DNA of 64,000 nt from Xanthomonas rydalmerensis (GTDB lineage Bacteria > Pseudomonadota > Gammaproteobacteria > Xanthomonadales > Xanthomonadaceae), in NCBI RefSeq assembly GCF_033170385.1, contig NZ_CP126170.1:4426001-4490000 (forward strand), written 5' to 3'. This document shows, in pieces, positions 1 to 9,400 of the stretch. The position numbers were made by a program, and so were the translations under genes. Every line of letters starts with the position of its first letter. Position 1 is the first letter of the stretch. Under the pieces are notes generated by a model. The model had not been told where the DNA came from and made no database searches. It saw nothing but the letters and a program-made list of their open reading frames with translations.

Positions 1-174
1 GCGGCACCGGCTGCGACACCGGCCAAGGCCTCGGTGCAGATCGCCAAGCCGCGCACGACCTCGCCGGAGGCCGCGGCCGCCGCCGCACGCGACGCCTTGC
101 GCAGCATCAACGGCGGCGCACCGGTGACGGCCGCCGCGGGCAGCGGCGGGGCCGAAGCGGCCAGCGCACGCTGA
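1..174 (+). CDS. C-terminal end of an Ala/Pro-rich protein (partial)
   Basis: Frame 1 is open from the window edge to a TGA at 172-174 and encodes the last 57 residues of a protein that starts outside the window. The visible part is almost all Ala, Pro, Ser, Thr and Gly with scattered basic residues (for example QIAKPRTTSPEAAAAAARDALRSI), typical of a disordered tail. No domain can be recognised, so no function is given. The next gene begins 106 bp downstream on the same strand. The frame could be chance in such GC-rich DNA, but the clean stop before a promoter-like gap favours a real gene end. Confidence 0.5.
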   Translation, partial: AAPAATPAKASVQIAKPRTTSPEAAAAAARDALRSINGGAPVTAAAGSGGAEAASAR

Positions 175-280
175 TCTCGGTGTACCCGGACGTGCCGGCG
201 GCGCTCCCGCCGCGCTGGCCCGGCAGGACCGTACACGGCGCGGCGCTTACAATGGCCGCCACTTCGCCAACGAGACCGCC

Positions 281-811
281 GTGTCCAAGCAATCCAAAGC
301 CAAGCGCGACAAGCGCAAGAAGCAGCAGTCGCCGCGCCCCTTCGCCCGCCTGGGCCGCGAGCAGCCCATCGCCAACCACGCCGTGCTGCAGGACCAGAGC
401 GGCCGCGTGCTGGCCGCGATCGGCCTGCAGGGACGCCAGTGGTTGCTGGCGGTCGGCGGCCAGACCATGGGCAATGCCGACAATCCAGTGCCGATGCTGG
501 CGATGCTCAAGCACCTGGCCAACCTGCAGGAGCAGGAAGGCAACACCATCACCCTGGAATACTCGACGCAGCTGCAGCAGATGATCGACGCGCTGGCGGC
601 CGAGGCCAGCCAGACCCCGGCCGAGTACCTGGACGCGCTGGTCGCCGAGTTCGCGGCTGGCGACGGCGCGACAGAGAATGCGGACGAGGACGAGGACGGG
701 ACCGACGCGGACGACGCGCCGGAGACGACCGGTGCCGCGCCGGCGCAGGCCGACAGCAGCGCGGCGCCTGACGCCGCGGCGGATGCCGACGGCACGCACA
801 AGCCGGCCTGA
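281..811 (+). CDS. Conserved hypothetical protein, acidic C-terminal tail
   Basis: A 176-residue protein starting at GTG 281; a TACAAT hexamer about 30 bp upstream (near 250) could be its -10. The N-terminus is strongly basic (MSKQSKAKRDKRKKQQ), the middle (about 30-125) looks folded, and the last 50 residues are rich in Asp, Glu and Ala. It resembles uncharacterised Xanthomonadaceae proteins, but I recognise no named domain. A basic head with an acidic tail would fit nucleic-acid or ribosome contact, though that is only inference. It lies 9 bp upstream of the DUF4031 gene, so the two are probably co-transcribed. Confidence 0.75.
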   Translation: MSKQSKAKRDKRKKQQSPRPFARLGREQPIANHAVLQDQSGRVLAAIGLQGRQWLLAVGGQTMGNADNPVPMLAMLKHLANLQEQEGNTITLEYSTQLQQMIDALAAEASQTPAEYLDALVAEFAAGDGATENADEDEDGTDADDAPETTGAAPAQADSSAAPDAAADADGTHKPA

Positions 812-820
812 CCGGACCCG

Positions 821-1105
821 ATGGCGGTCTACATCGACGACGCGGTGCATCCCTGGCGCGGCCAGCGCTGGGGTCACCTGCTCGCCGACACGCTGGACGA
901 ACTGCACGCCATGGCGGCGCGGCTGGGCATTCCCCGCCGCGCCTTCCAGAACAAGCTCAGCGGCGCGCACTACGACGTGCCGGCGCCCCTGCGCGACGAA
1001 GCGATCCGCCTGGGCGCGGTGCCGGTGTCGCGGCACAGCGATCGCGAACTGCTGAAAGCCCTGATCCGCCATGCGCGTGCGCAGGCGCGCGGCGAGGCGC
1101 AGTGA
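821..1105 (+). CDS. DUF4031 domain-containing protein
   Basis: A 94-residue protein covering essentially the whole DUF4031 family: N-terminal MAVYIDDAVHPWRGQRWGH, a middle helix LDELHAMAARLGIPRRAFQ, an HYDV motif, and a C-terminal R-x2-AI-x2-GAVPV segment. The family is small, cytosolic and of unknown function. The ATG at 821 follows the preceding gene by 9 bp, suggesting a two-gene operon. A REP palindrome begins 33 bp after the stop and may form the 3' end of the transcript. Confidence 0.85.
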   Translation: MAVYIDDAVHPWRGQRWGHLLADTLDELHAMAARLGIPRRAFQNKLSGAHYDVPAPLRDEAIRLGAVPVSRHSDRELLKALIRHARAQARGEAQ

Positions 1106-1137
1106 GCGATGCCACCGCGTCCGCCAACGCGCTTTTC

Positions 1138-1203
1138 GTAGGAGCGGCTTCAGCCGCGACTGGCGTTCCCGGGAAAGCCTGTCGCGGCTGAAGCCGCTCC
1201 TAC
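1138..1203. repeat. GTAG-type REP palindrome (paired, inverted)
   Basis: Two 23-bp arms (1138-1160 and 1181-1203) are exact inverted copies beginning GTAGGAGCGGCTTCAGCC. They are separated by 20 bp centred on TTCCCGGGAA, itself a palindrome. This matches the GTAG-initiated REP family known from Stenotrophomonas (SMAG) and Xanthomonas, thought to be mobilised by RAYT transposases; no RAYT gene is in this window. It lies between convergent genes and could fold as an mRNA 3'-end hairpin. A near copy is at 36046-36111. Confidence 0.9.
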
Positions 1204-1233
1204 AGCACGCCCGCAGCGCCGACTGACGTCTGC

Positions 1234-1773
1234 CTAGAACGGATCGCTGCCCGGGCGCAGGTCGATGCCCAGGATCGCAGCCAGGCGCTGCATGTCCTGG
1301 TCGTCGCGGCTGAGCGCCATCCAGCCGGCGCGGATCTCGCTGCCGGCGTCCCAGCACCAGATGCTGTAGCCGTGCTCGCGCAGGCGATCGTAGGCCACGG
1401 CCAGCAGCGAGGCGCTGTCGTGATCCTCCAGGAAATCGGCGTCGTCGATGTCGCCGCCCCAGTCGATGCGCAGGTTCCAGCGCGCGGCCAGTTCGTCGAT
1501 CGCGCCGATCAGCGCCTCGCAGTCGTGACCGTCGACGTAGAAGCCCGCGCGCCAGTCGATCGCGTCCTTCAGCGTCCACAGCCAATCGGCGTTTTCGCGC
1601 TCTGCCTCGCCAGCGGCCTCGCGGTAGGCGTCGAACTGGCGCAGCGCGCTTTCCTCGTCGCCCGGGTTGATCAGCAGCAACAGGTTCCAGATCAGGCCCT
1701 GCTGTGTGTCCGGATCGTCGTCGTCGTCGAACAGGTCGTCGGGATCGTCGTAGTCGGCGCTGTTGTCGGGCAT
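1234..1773 (-). CDS. Conserved hypothetical protein (possibly DUF6630)
   Basis: A 179-residue cytosolic protein with a very acidic N-terminus (runs of Asp at residues 7-22), then a folded region with WNLLLLINPGDEESALRQF and a Trp-rich C-terminal half (IDWRAGFYVDGHD, YSIWCWDAGSEIRAGWMAL). The layout resembles DUF6630 proteins, but I assign this only tentatively. There is no signal peptide or membrane segment. It is transcribed alone, towards the REP palindrome at 1138. The start codon at 1773 precedes the Asp-rich stretch; no better internal ATG exists. Confidence 0.75.
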   Translation of the reverse strand: MPDNSADYDDPDDLFDDDDDPDTQQGLIWNLLLLINPGDEESALRQFDAYREAAGEAERENADWLWTLKDAIDWRAGFYVDGHDCEALIGAIDELAARWNLRIDWGGDIDDADFLEDHDSASLLAVAYDRLREHGYSIWCWDAGSEIRAGWMALSRDDQDMQRLAAILGIDLRPGSDPF

Positions 1774-1918
1774 GGCGGCGCATCAGGCATCACGGGGGCC
1801 GCCAGTGTGCCGCGCCCGGCGCGACGACGGAAGCGCGGAACTCGGCAACGGCGCCGCGGGCGTTTATCCTTCGCAGCCCGGAAGACGGCGCTGTCTGCCG
1901 CCACGCGAAGCCACCACG

Positions 1919-2161
1919 ATGTCCGACACGCCCCCCGACCGCCTGGCGGTCAGCCCGCAGAGCCCCTTCCACGATGCCGAGACGCTGTCGCGCGGCGTCG
2001 GCATCCGCTTCAATGGCGTGGAGCGCGACAACGTCGAGGAATACTCGATCAGCGAAGGCTGGATCCGCGTGCAGGTCGGCAAGGCACGCGACCGCCGCGG
2101 CAACCCGATGACCATGAAGGTCAAGGGCCAGGTCGAAGCCTTCTGGCTCGACGCCAAGTAA
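1919..2161 (+). CDS. DUF3297 family protein
   Basis: An 80-residue protein whose whole length fits DUF3297: [19 protein letters not shown], then [19 protein letters not shown], then VKGQVEAFW near the end. It is a small cytosolic protein of unknown function, common in Xanthomonadaceae and other Proteobacteria. ATG 1919 is preferred over an upstream in-frame start at 1763 because family similarity begins here. A TTTATCC sequence lies about 50 bp upstream, but without the -10 spacing seen in the three shared promoters described below. Confidence 0.88.
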   Translation: MSDTPPDRLAVSPQSPFHDAETLSRGVGIRFNGVERDNVEEYSISEGWIRVQVGKARDRRGNPMTMKVKGQVEAFWLDAK

Positions 2162-2169
2162 GCGCGACC

Positions 2170-2193
2170 GCCGACAGGCACAGCGCCTGCCGG
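2170..2193. terminator. Hairpin between convergent genes, terminator-like
   Basis: The 76-bp gap between the DUF3297 stop and the permease stop contains CCG-A-CAGGC and GCCTG-C-CGG, a stem of eight pairs with one A/C mismatch and a short loop. There is no T-tract on either side, so it is at best a bidirectional or Rho-assisted end signal. Confidence 0.35.
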
Positions 2194-2237
2194 CACATTG
2201 CGGTGGCCGGCCGCACGCAGCGGCCCCGGCTACCGCC

Positions 2238-2995
2238 TCAGGGCTTGAGCCGGTAGCCGCTGCGGAAGATCGCCCAGATCACGCCCAGGCACAGCGCCAG
2301 GAATCCCAGGGTCATGCCCACGCTGACCGCGATGTGCACGTCGGCCTTGCCGTAGAACGCCCAGCGGAAGCCGCTGACCAGATACACCACCGGGTTGAAC
2401 AGGCTGATCTTCTGCCACAGCGGCGGCAGCATGTTGATCGAGTAGAAGCTGCCGCCGAGGAAGGTCAGCGGCGTGATCACCATCAGCGGGATCACCTGCA
2501 GCTTCTCGAAGCCGTCGGCCCACACGCCGATGATGAAGCCGAACAGGCTGAAGGTCAGCGCGGTCAGCACCAGGAAGCCGAACATCCACAGCGGATGGGC
2601 AATCTCGTACGGCACGAAGGCGCGCGCGGTGAGCAGGATCAGCAAACCCAGCAGCACCGATTTGCTCGCCGCCGCGCCGACGTAGCCGATCACCACCTCC
2701 CACCACGCTACCGGCGCCGACAGCACCTCGTAGATGGTGCCGGCCCAGCGCGGCATGTAGATGCCGAACGAGGCGTTGGAGATGCTTTCGCTGAGCAGCG
2801 ACAGCATCACCAGCCCGGGGATGATGTAGGCACCGTAGCTGATGCCGTCGATGGCGCCCATGCGCGAGCCGATCGCCGCGCCGAACACCACGAAGTACAG
2901 CGAGGTCGACAGCACCGGCGAGGCGATGGACTGGGTCAGCGTGCGGAAGGTGCGCGCCATCTCGAAGCGGTAGATCGCGGCGATCGCGTGCAGGT

Positions 2996-2999
<4 letters not shown>
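2238..2999 (-). CDS. ABC-2 type transporter permease (YadH-like)
   Basis: A 253-residue inner-membrane protein with about six hydrophobic segments, the usual size and layout of ABC2_membrane permeases. The region [20 protein letters not shown] near residues 205-225 matches the ABC-2 signature segment before the last helix. Its ATG (2999) overlaps the stop of the ATPase gene as ATGA, so the two are translated together and form a homodimeric-permease exporter. The substrate is unknown; relatives export drugs, polysaccharides or lipids. No periplasmic partner is present nearby. Confidence 0.92.
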
Positions 3000-3943
<944 letters not shown>

Positions 3944-3984
3944 GGGAACTCCCTGGGCGGCGCAGCGACTGCGGTACGGCCCCC

Positions 3985-4022
3985 AGGGTAGAAGCCCGGT
4001 CGTGATGGATAAATCCCGATCC
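3985..4022 (-). promoter_or_regulatory. Shared operator/promoter element of the ABC exporter
   Basis: Read on the minus strand, GGATCGGGATTTATCCAT is followed after exactly 14 bp by TACCCT, a TAnnnT -10-like hexamer (3985-3990), and the GTG start lies about 42 bp further on. The 10-mer ATTTATCCAT covers the -35 region and contains the dyad GGAT-TT-ATCC. The same element with the same 14-bp spacing occurs at 14229-14270 and 17071-17111. A poor -35 and a dyad there suggest an activator, probably of LysR type. Confidence 0.5.
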
Positions 4023-4113
4023 GGCGGAAGCACTCTCCCGGATGCGGGACAGTGCGCCAGCCAGTGCCTGCAAACGCTGACGACGCCGCCGTGGTCGCCG
4101 CGCCGAACGCCGG

Positions 4114-5043
4114 CTAGCGTTCGCCGGGATCGAGGGTGCCGGTGGCCGGTCGCGCAGGGCGCGGCAAGGGCAGCACGCGCCAGCCGAAGTTGACCCCGGC
4201 CGCCGCCAGCAGGATCAGCAGCGCCCCGAGCACCTGCGTCCACGCCAGCGACTGCCCGAAGGCGATGCGATCGACCACGATCGCCACCACCGGATAGATG
4301 AACGACAGCGCCCCGATCATCGCGGTGGGCAGTTTCTGGATCGCGCCGTACAGCAGCACGTACATCACGCCGGTGTTGACCACCCCGAGCACGACCAGAT
4401 CCAGCCACTGGCCCCGGGTGGAAGGCAGTGCATCGAAGTGCGCGAACGGCGCCAGCAACACGATGCCGATCCCGAGTTGCAACAGCGCGAGCAGGTGCGG
4501 CGGCGTGCCTTTCAGGTGCTTGGTGATGATCGACGACACCGCGTACAGAAATGCGGCGCCCAGCGCCAGCGCGACGCCCTGCAGGTATTCGCCCGGCACC
4601 GCGAGCACCGCCGGCGCGATGCGTACCACGCCCACCAAGCCGACGAACGCCACCGCCAGCCACGCCACGGTCGAGGCGCTGATGCGCTCGCGGAACACGA
4701 TCGCGCCGAGTCCGACCAGCATGAATGGCTGCGTGTTGTAGACGGCGGTGGCCATCGAAATCGAGGCGCGGCCGTATGCGGCGAACAGCAGCAGCCAGTT
4801 CGCCACGATGGTGACGCTGCCGAGCAGCACCAGCGCCAGCATCCGCGGCGAGAACGCCTTGCGGCGCAGCAGGCCCAGCGCCGCGCAAAGGATGAGCAGG
4901 GTAGCCGCGCCGAACACGCAGCGGAAGAACACCACGTTGACCGGCGACTGTCGTGACGACATCACCAGCCAGCCGATGGTGCCGGACATGAGCATGGCCA
5001 CGACCATCTCGGCCGCACCACGGCGAATTTCGTTGGACGCCAT
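4114..5043 (-). CDS. EamA/DMT-family exporter
   Basis: A 309-residue inner-membrane protein with ten predicted hydrophobic helices in two homologous EamA halves (about 10-145 and 160-290). Motifs include MSGTIGWLV near the start and a second-half [34 protein letters not shown] stretch in helices 8-9. DMT proteins export amino acids, nucleosides or drugs. It is divergent from an Lrp/AsnC regulator across 111 bp, the usual arrangement for amino-acid exporters controlled by their neighbour. Start ATG 5043 has a modest upstream GGG. The substrate is not deducible from sequence. Confidence 0.92.
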   Translation of the reverse strand: MASNEIRRGAAEMVVAMLMSGTIGWLVMSSRQSPVNVVFFRCVFGAATLLILCAALGLLRRKAFSPRMLALVLLGSVTIVANWLLLFAAYGRASISMATAVYNTQPFMLVGLGAIVFRERISASTVAWLAVAFVGLVGVVRIAPAVLAVPGEYLQGVALALGAAFLYAVSSIITKHLKGTPPHLLALLQLGIGIVLLAPFAHFDALPSTRGQWLDLVVLGVVNTGVMYVLLYGAIQKLPTAMIGALSFIYPVVAIVVDRIAFGQSLAWTQVLGALLILLAAAGVNFGWRVLPLPRPARPATGTLDPGER

Positions 5044-5154
5044 CCCGGTTCCTTTCAACGCTGCGAACGACAGCCATTGTAGAAACCGGGATTCCACGAA
5101 AACATGCTTAAACTTAGGCTTATTCCGCAATCTTCCTGCGAAACAAAGGTCGCT
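5044..5154. promoter_or_regulatory. Divergent control region, EamA exporter / Lrp regulator
   Basis: This 111-bp AT-richer gap separates the two divergent starts. It includes CATGCTTAAACTTAGGC and TTATTCCGCAAT, suitable both as promoter and as a degenerate Lrp-type site. An in-frame ATG for the regulator at 5104 lies inside this region and is less likely to be used than 5155. Confidence 0.4.
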
Positions 5155-5634
5155 ATGCAAAACCGCCTTTCCCCACCCGCCGTCGCCCCGCTCGACGCGA
5201 TCGACCGCGCCATCCTCGCCGCGCTGGCGCAGGATGCGCGCATGGCGACCAGCGAGCTGGCCAGGCAGATCGGCCTGTCGGCGCCGGCCACCGCCGACCG
5301 CGTGCGCCGGCTGCAGCACCAGGGCGTGATCGCCGGATTCACGGTCGAACTGGACCCGCGCGCGCTCGGCTACACCTTGCAGGCGATCGTGCGAGTCAAA
5401 CCGCTGCCAGGGCAGTTGCACCTGGTGGAGGAACTGTTGCAGCGCATTCCGGAATTCGTCGAGTGCGACAAGGTGACCGGCGAAGACTGCTTCATCTGCC
5501 GGCTGTACCTGCGCGACATCGAGCACCTGGACAGCATCCTGGCAAAAGTCACCGATCGCGCCGAAACCAATTCCGCCATCGTGAAGTCGACCCCGGTCCG
5601 CAGGCGGCTGCCGCCGCTGGTCGAGGACGCCTAG
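5155..5634 (+). CDS. Lrp/AsnC family transcriptional regulator
   Basis: A 159-residue protein with an N-terminal winged helix (LDAIDRAILAALAQDARMATSELARQIGLSAPATADRVRRL, about residues 13-55) and a C-terminal RAM ligand-binding domain (about 75-150) with the usual G-x-D-x-x motif region VTGEDCFICRLYLRD. Lrp/AsnC regulators bind amino acids and commonly control a neighbouring transporter, so the divergent EamA exporter is the likely target. ATG 5155 is preferred over 5104 since the extra 17 residues are not family-like and lie in the promoter. Confidence 0.9.
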   Translation: MQNRLSPPAVAPLDAIDRAILAALAQDARMATSELARQIGLSAPATADRVRRLQHQGVIAGFTVELDPRALGYTLQAIVRVKPLPGQLHLVEELLQRIPEFVECDKVTGEDCFICRLYLRDIEHLDSILAKVTDRAETNSAIVKSTPVRRRLPPLVEDA

Positions 5635-5768
5635 CGCGATGCGCTAGCCGCGGGGCTTACGACTGATCATGCAGCGCCAGAGGCGTAGGCCAGCGTGCGC
5701 CATGGAGGGCAGAGGGCGAAGAACACCAAGCCGGCGCGAGCTGGGACGGCACCAGGAACCCGCTTTCA

Positions 5769-5801
5769 CGAATCCCGAATCCCGACTCCCCACTCCCGGC
5801 C
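5769..5801. repeat. GAATCCC-type intergenic repeat
   Basis: The sequence runs CGAATCCCGAATCCCGAC and then CCCCACTCCCGG, a short tandem of AATCCC units just after the antiporter stop. The same unit makes a larger inverted array at 62508-62630. It looks like a dispersed intergenic repeat of this genome rather than a gene feature; its role is unknown. Confidence 0.6.
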
Positions 5802-5802
5802 C

Positions 5803-7440
5803 TTAGCTCTTGCGCCGCGCCTCCAGCAGATCCAAATTGCGGATCAGCCGGCGCGCGATCTCGTCGGAGATCTTGCGCTGGCGGGTCAGCTTGAACAATT
5901 CCTGGCGTTCGGCCTGCAGGCCGGCGTGGCGCAGCTGGCGCAGCACCGCGTCCAGGCGCCGCGCCTCCTCCGGATCGCTCTCCATCGCCTCGCCGTGGTC
6001 GAGATGGCGCTGGTACAGCGCGCTGACCCGGTTGGCGGCCTCGTTGTAGAGATCGGCGTGCTCGCTGTCCTGCACCAGCCGCTGGCGCAGCTTCTCCACC
6101 GCCGCCAGCGCCGCGCGCGAGGACTCGCGCCGCGCCAGGTCCTCTTCCCGCTGGTCGTTGGGTTCTTCCGGCAACGCCAGGCCGCGCAGCAGCCGCGGCA
6201 GCCCGATGCTGGCGACCAGCAGCGAGGTGACGATCACCGCGCTGGCCAGAAAGATCGCCAGGTCGCGCGCCGGAAACGCGGCGCCGCTGGGCAGGGCCAG
6301 CGGCAGGGTCAACACGCCGGCCAGGGTGATCGCGCCGCGCACGCCGGCCAGCGAGGTCGCCACCACGATCCGCCACGGCGGGCTCTGCCGGTCCTCGCCG
6401 CGGCGGCGCGCCTTGAGCAGGGTCCAGCGCAGCGACAGCCACACCCACAAAAAGCGCAGCAGCAGCAGGCCGACGTAGATCGCCAGCGCGTAGGCGGGCA
6501 GCCACCACGGATTCAGGTGCCCGGCCTCGTCCATGTTGTGCATGGCGCCCTGCACGATGCCCGGCAGCTGCTCGCCGAGCAGCACGAACATGATGCCGTT
6601 GAGGGTGAACTGGACCATGTCCCACACCGCCGAGCGCTGCACGCGCATGCTGCCCGGGGCACGGCCGCTCAGCTCCACGTAGCTCATGGCGATACCGGCG
6701 GCGACCGCGGCGAGGATGCCCGAGGCGTTGATCGCCTCGGCCAGCAGGTAGGCGGCGAACGGCAGCAGCAGGTTGACCAGGATCGCCGCGCCCGGCTCCT
6801 CGCCGACCTGGCGCCACACCCAGCGCTGCGCCAGGCTGGTGCCCACCACCACCGCGATGCCGGCGGCCACGCCGACCAGCGCCACCCACAGGAAGGTCAG
6901 CGAGGCATCGGCCAGCGAGAACGTGCCGGTGATCGCCGCGGCCACCGCGAACTGGAAGCAGACCAGGCCGGACGCGTCGTTGAGCAGCGACTCGCCTTCC
7001 AGGATGTGCATCAGCCGCTTGGGGATCGGCGCGCGCGCGGCGATCGAGGACACCGCGATCGGATCGGTCGGCGACACCACCGCGGCCAGCGCGAACGCCA
7101 CCGCCAGCGGCATGGTCGGGATCATCCAGTGGATCAGGAAGCCGGCGCCGAGCACCGTGAACACCACCAGGCCCAGCGCCAGTTCGAGGATCACGCCCTT
7201 GTCGCGGAACAGGCCCTGCTTGGGGATGCGCCAGCCGTCCAGGAACAGCAGCGGCGGCAGGAACAGCAGGAAGAACAGCTCCGGCTCCAGCGCATAGCCC
7301 TTCTTGAACACCCCGGCGATGATCGCGCCCAGGCCGATCTGCACCAGCGGCAGCGGCAGCGAGAACGGCAGGACGCGCACCAGGTAGCCGCTGGCGACCA
7401 CCGCCAGCAACATCGCCAAGACCACTTCGATCGAATGCAT
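5803..7440 (-). CDS. Na+/H+ antiporter, CPA1 family
   Basis: A 545-residue protein with about 12 transmembrane helices in the first 420 residues and a 110-residue cytoplasmic C-terminal tail rich in Arg/Glu helices. Family motifs are FLPPLLFLDGW, VVSPTDPIAV and GESLLNDASGLV; the last carries the ion-binding Asn-Asp pair. AGVRGAITLAGV in a late helix is also typical. It exchanges external protons for internal Na+ or K+ in pH and salt balance. It is transcribed alone, divergent from a methyltransferase gene, with ATG 7440 at the first membrane helix. Confidence 0.92.
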   Translation of the reverse strand: MHSIEVVLAMLLAVVASGYLVRVLPFSLPLPLVQIGLGAIIAGVFKKGYALEPELFFLLFLPPLLFLDGWRIPKQGLFRDKGVILELALGLVVFTVLGAGFLIHWMIPTMPLAVAFALAAVVSPTDPIAVSSIAARAPIPKRLMHILEGESLLNDASGLVCFQFAVAAAITGTFSLADASLTFLWVALVGVAAGIAVVVGTSLAQRWVWRQVGEEPGAAILVNLLLPFAAYLLAEAINASGILAAVAAGIAMSYVELSGRAPGSMRVQRSAVWDMVQFTLNGIMFVLLGEQLPGIVQGAMHNMDEAGHLNPWWLPAYALAIYVGLLLLRFLWVWLSLRWTLLKARRRGEDRQSPPWRIVVATSLAGVRGAITLAGVLTLPLALPSGAAFPARDLAIFLASAVIVTSLLVASIGLPRLLRGLALPEEPNDQREEDLARRESSRAALAAVEKLRQRLVQDSEHADLYNEAANRVSALYQRHLDHGEAMESDPEEARRLDAVLRQLRHAGLQAERQELFKLTRQRKISDEIARRLIRNLDLLEARRKS

Positions 7441-7603
7441 GCTCGTCCGACAGCGGCGCCACGCAGGCGGCGCCGCCCATGAATGGGGGAGCCTGCAAGC
7501 AAAGCGCACCGCGGCGGCGATGTCCAGTGGCGCGGCGGGCGTGTACGGCTACTATCCTGCCGCAGGCCGGTGGTGGACACCGGCGCCTTCCGCCGGAGAC
7601 CGC

Positions 7604-8275
7604 ATGCTCACCATCCAGGAACTCAACCGCTTCATCGAGGCGCAGGCGGCGGAAGGCGTTTGCGTCCAGCGGGTCTGGGACCTGATCGGCGACCACTTCG
7701 TCCAGGCCCAGGCCAGCCTGCCGGCCGAGCACGCGATGGAGCGGCGCGAGCTGTCCTTCCACGACCATGTGCGGCTGCTGGGCTACCTGTGCCTGCTGCT
7801 GGAGAGCGTGCCGGGCGACCTGGTGGAGATCGGGGTCTGGAAGGGCAAGTCGCTGGTGCTGATGAACGAGGTCTGCGGGCGCGAGCGCCGGGTGATCGGC
7901 ATGGATCCGTTCGCGTTGCCGAACCAGTTCGAGGAATTCAACCACTACCGGCAACAGTTGCTGCCCAATGCGCGCTTCATCCGCGGCTATTCGGAGTTCT
8001 GCGCCGAGCATTTCTACGCCATGGAGCCGAAGGTAGCGCTGTTGCACATCGACGGCGGGCACACCGGGCGCAATGTGCTGCTGGATTTCCTACTGTACGG
8101 ACCGAGTGTCGTCTCCGGCGGGTTCGTGGTGTTCGACGACTACGGCGACTGGGAATACTCGCCGGAGGTCGGCCCGGCCGTGGACCTGCTGCGCGCCGCC
8201 GGCTACTTCGGCGACTTCCACGTGCTCGGCTGCGCCCACGGCTTCGAGAACAGCTACGTGCTGCAGCGCCGCTGA
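7604..8275 (+). CDS. Class I SAM-dependent methyltransferase (Methyltransf_24/CmcI-like)
   Basis: A 223-residue protein with a Rossmann core: VEIGVWKGKSLVLM (SAM motif I), VIGMDPFAL (motif II acidic residue), ALLHIDGGHT and GGFVVFDDYGDWEYSP, which place Asp residues for metal or hydroxyl-substrate binding as in CmcI/TylF O-methyltransferases. ATG 7604 is chosen over an upstream in-frame start at 7439 because CGGAG lies 7 bp before it and a TACTAT-like -10 is about 50 bp upstream. The gene stands alone; relatives act on sugars, antibiotics or polysaccharides. The true substrate is unknown. Confidence 0.85.
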   Translation: MLTIQELNRFIEAQAAEGVCVQRVWDLIGDHFVQAQASLPAEHAMERRELSFHDHVRLLGYLCLLLESVPGDLVEIGVWKGKSLVLMNEVCGRERRVIGMDPFALPNQFEEFNHYRQQLLPNARFIRGYSEFCAEHFYAMEPKVALLHIDGGHTGRNVLLDFLLYGPSVVSGGFVVFDDYGDWEYSPEVGPAVDLLRAAGYFGDFHVLGCAHGFENSYVLQRR

Positions 8276-8525
8276 GCCGACGCGCTTTTGCCCCTCCAGC
8301 GCGCCGGCAGCGGACGGCGGCGGCGTTCCGAGAATGCCAGCGGCGGGATGATCCCGGCCAACCGACAAGGCAAGCATTGTCGACACACCGATCATCCATC
8401 CCGGACCCTGAACCCGACAGCCGCGCAGGATGGGGACGTCGCGGCGCGTCTGAAGCTGTAGCCTTACTCAAACATAATGGCATGGCAGATATCATGGCGC
8501 CAATGCATCACCGAGGTGGCCGCTC

Positions 8526-9143
8526 ATGAAACAAATAACCGGCAAATGGCGCAACCAAGAATATTTGGCGAGCATCATCGACAGCATTGATTCAATAACG
8601 GCTGGACGGCCGATCATTAGCGACGCCGATCTTTCCGGCATCACCATCGGCCCATTTGCCGTCCTGGAGCAATTGAAAACCGCGAATCTCTTCGAATCAA
8701 GGATAAGCGACACCGATCTGTCTTACTCGAAACTATCGGGAAGCGCGAACAACAGCTTCTTCATGCGCGTTAGCCTTGAAAATGCCAGCTTGAACAGAGT
8801 CATTTTATGCAGATCGGAAATAATAAATTGCAGCTTCTCAAGAAGCAAGCTTGTAATAAACATGGATGATACGATCTGCGAAAAAACCGCTTTTGTCAAA
8901 GCCAGGTTTGCCGGTGGATCTTATGGAATGGAGTACGGCGGTCGCCGGGTAAAGTTCATAGACTGCGATTTTACTGACGCTGTCTTTGACAGAGTCGAAT
9001 TTAGAGCATCGACATTTATCAACTGCATTTTTGCTGATGCGAAGTTCAGGAAATGCGACTTTCGTGGCGCCAGGTTTGAGGCTGGCGTTTTACCGCTGGC
9101 AACCCAGTTTGAAAATATGGACATCCCTGCTCAGTGCTTGTGA
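8526..9143 (+). CDS. Pentapeptide-repeat protein, AT-rich, probably acquired
   Basis: A 205-residue protein with repeated A(D/N)LxX-like units: DADLSGITIG, TANLFESRISDTDLSYSKL, VSLENASLNRVIL, then INCSFSR, FIDCDFTDAVF, FINCIFADAKFRKCDFRGARFE towards the end. This predicts a right-handed quadrilateral beta-helix in two blocks (about 35-115 and 140-195). Such proteins include gyrase protectors and effector or immunity proteins. Base composition is near 45 % GC, far below its neighbours, which implies recent transfer. GAGGTGG lies upstream of ATG 8526. No partner gene is linked; function unknown. Confidence 0.85.
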   Translation: MKQITGKWRNQEYLASIIDSIDSITAGRPIISDADLSGITIGPFAVLEQLKTANLFESRISDTDLSYSKLSGSANNSFFMRVSLENASLNRVILCRSEIINCSFSRSKLVINMDDTICEKTAFVKARFAGGSYGMEYGGRRVKFIDCDFTDAVFDRVEFRASTFINCIFADAKFRKCDFRGARFEAGVLPLATQFENMDIPAQCL

Positions 9144-9400
9144 TCCCGTCTACATAAGCCGACAACGACGCACTACCTGCGTCCGGTAGACCGTTCGCCA
9201 CAGCGCTGCCCTGCCCTGCCCTGCAGCCTGCGCCACCGTGCGAGAGGGCGCTCGCCTGGACCACCGTTGATGCAAGCGGCGCCTGTCGGCACCGCCCATT
9301 CATCATTATCTGGACGGCGTGATGCAACCGCGCCGGCGCAGCGCGCGTAAAGACAGGTGCACGGCCGACTGGCCGCGCATCCCTTTCAAGGAGCAAGCCC

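Noticed and set aside
1863..1919. A fourth copy of the shared promoter element before the DUF3297 gene
   Set aside because: TTTATCC is present, but the base after it differs and no TAnnnT hexamer lies 14 bp further on.
5695..7482. A 595-residue plus-strand frame opposite the Na+/H+ antiporter
   Set aside because: It is a Gln/Arg/His-rich antisense frame without any domain; the antiporter on the other strand has complete family motifs.
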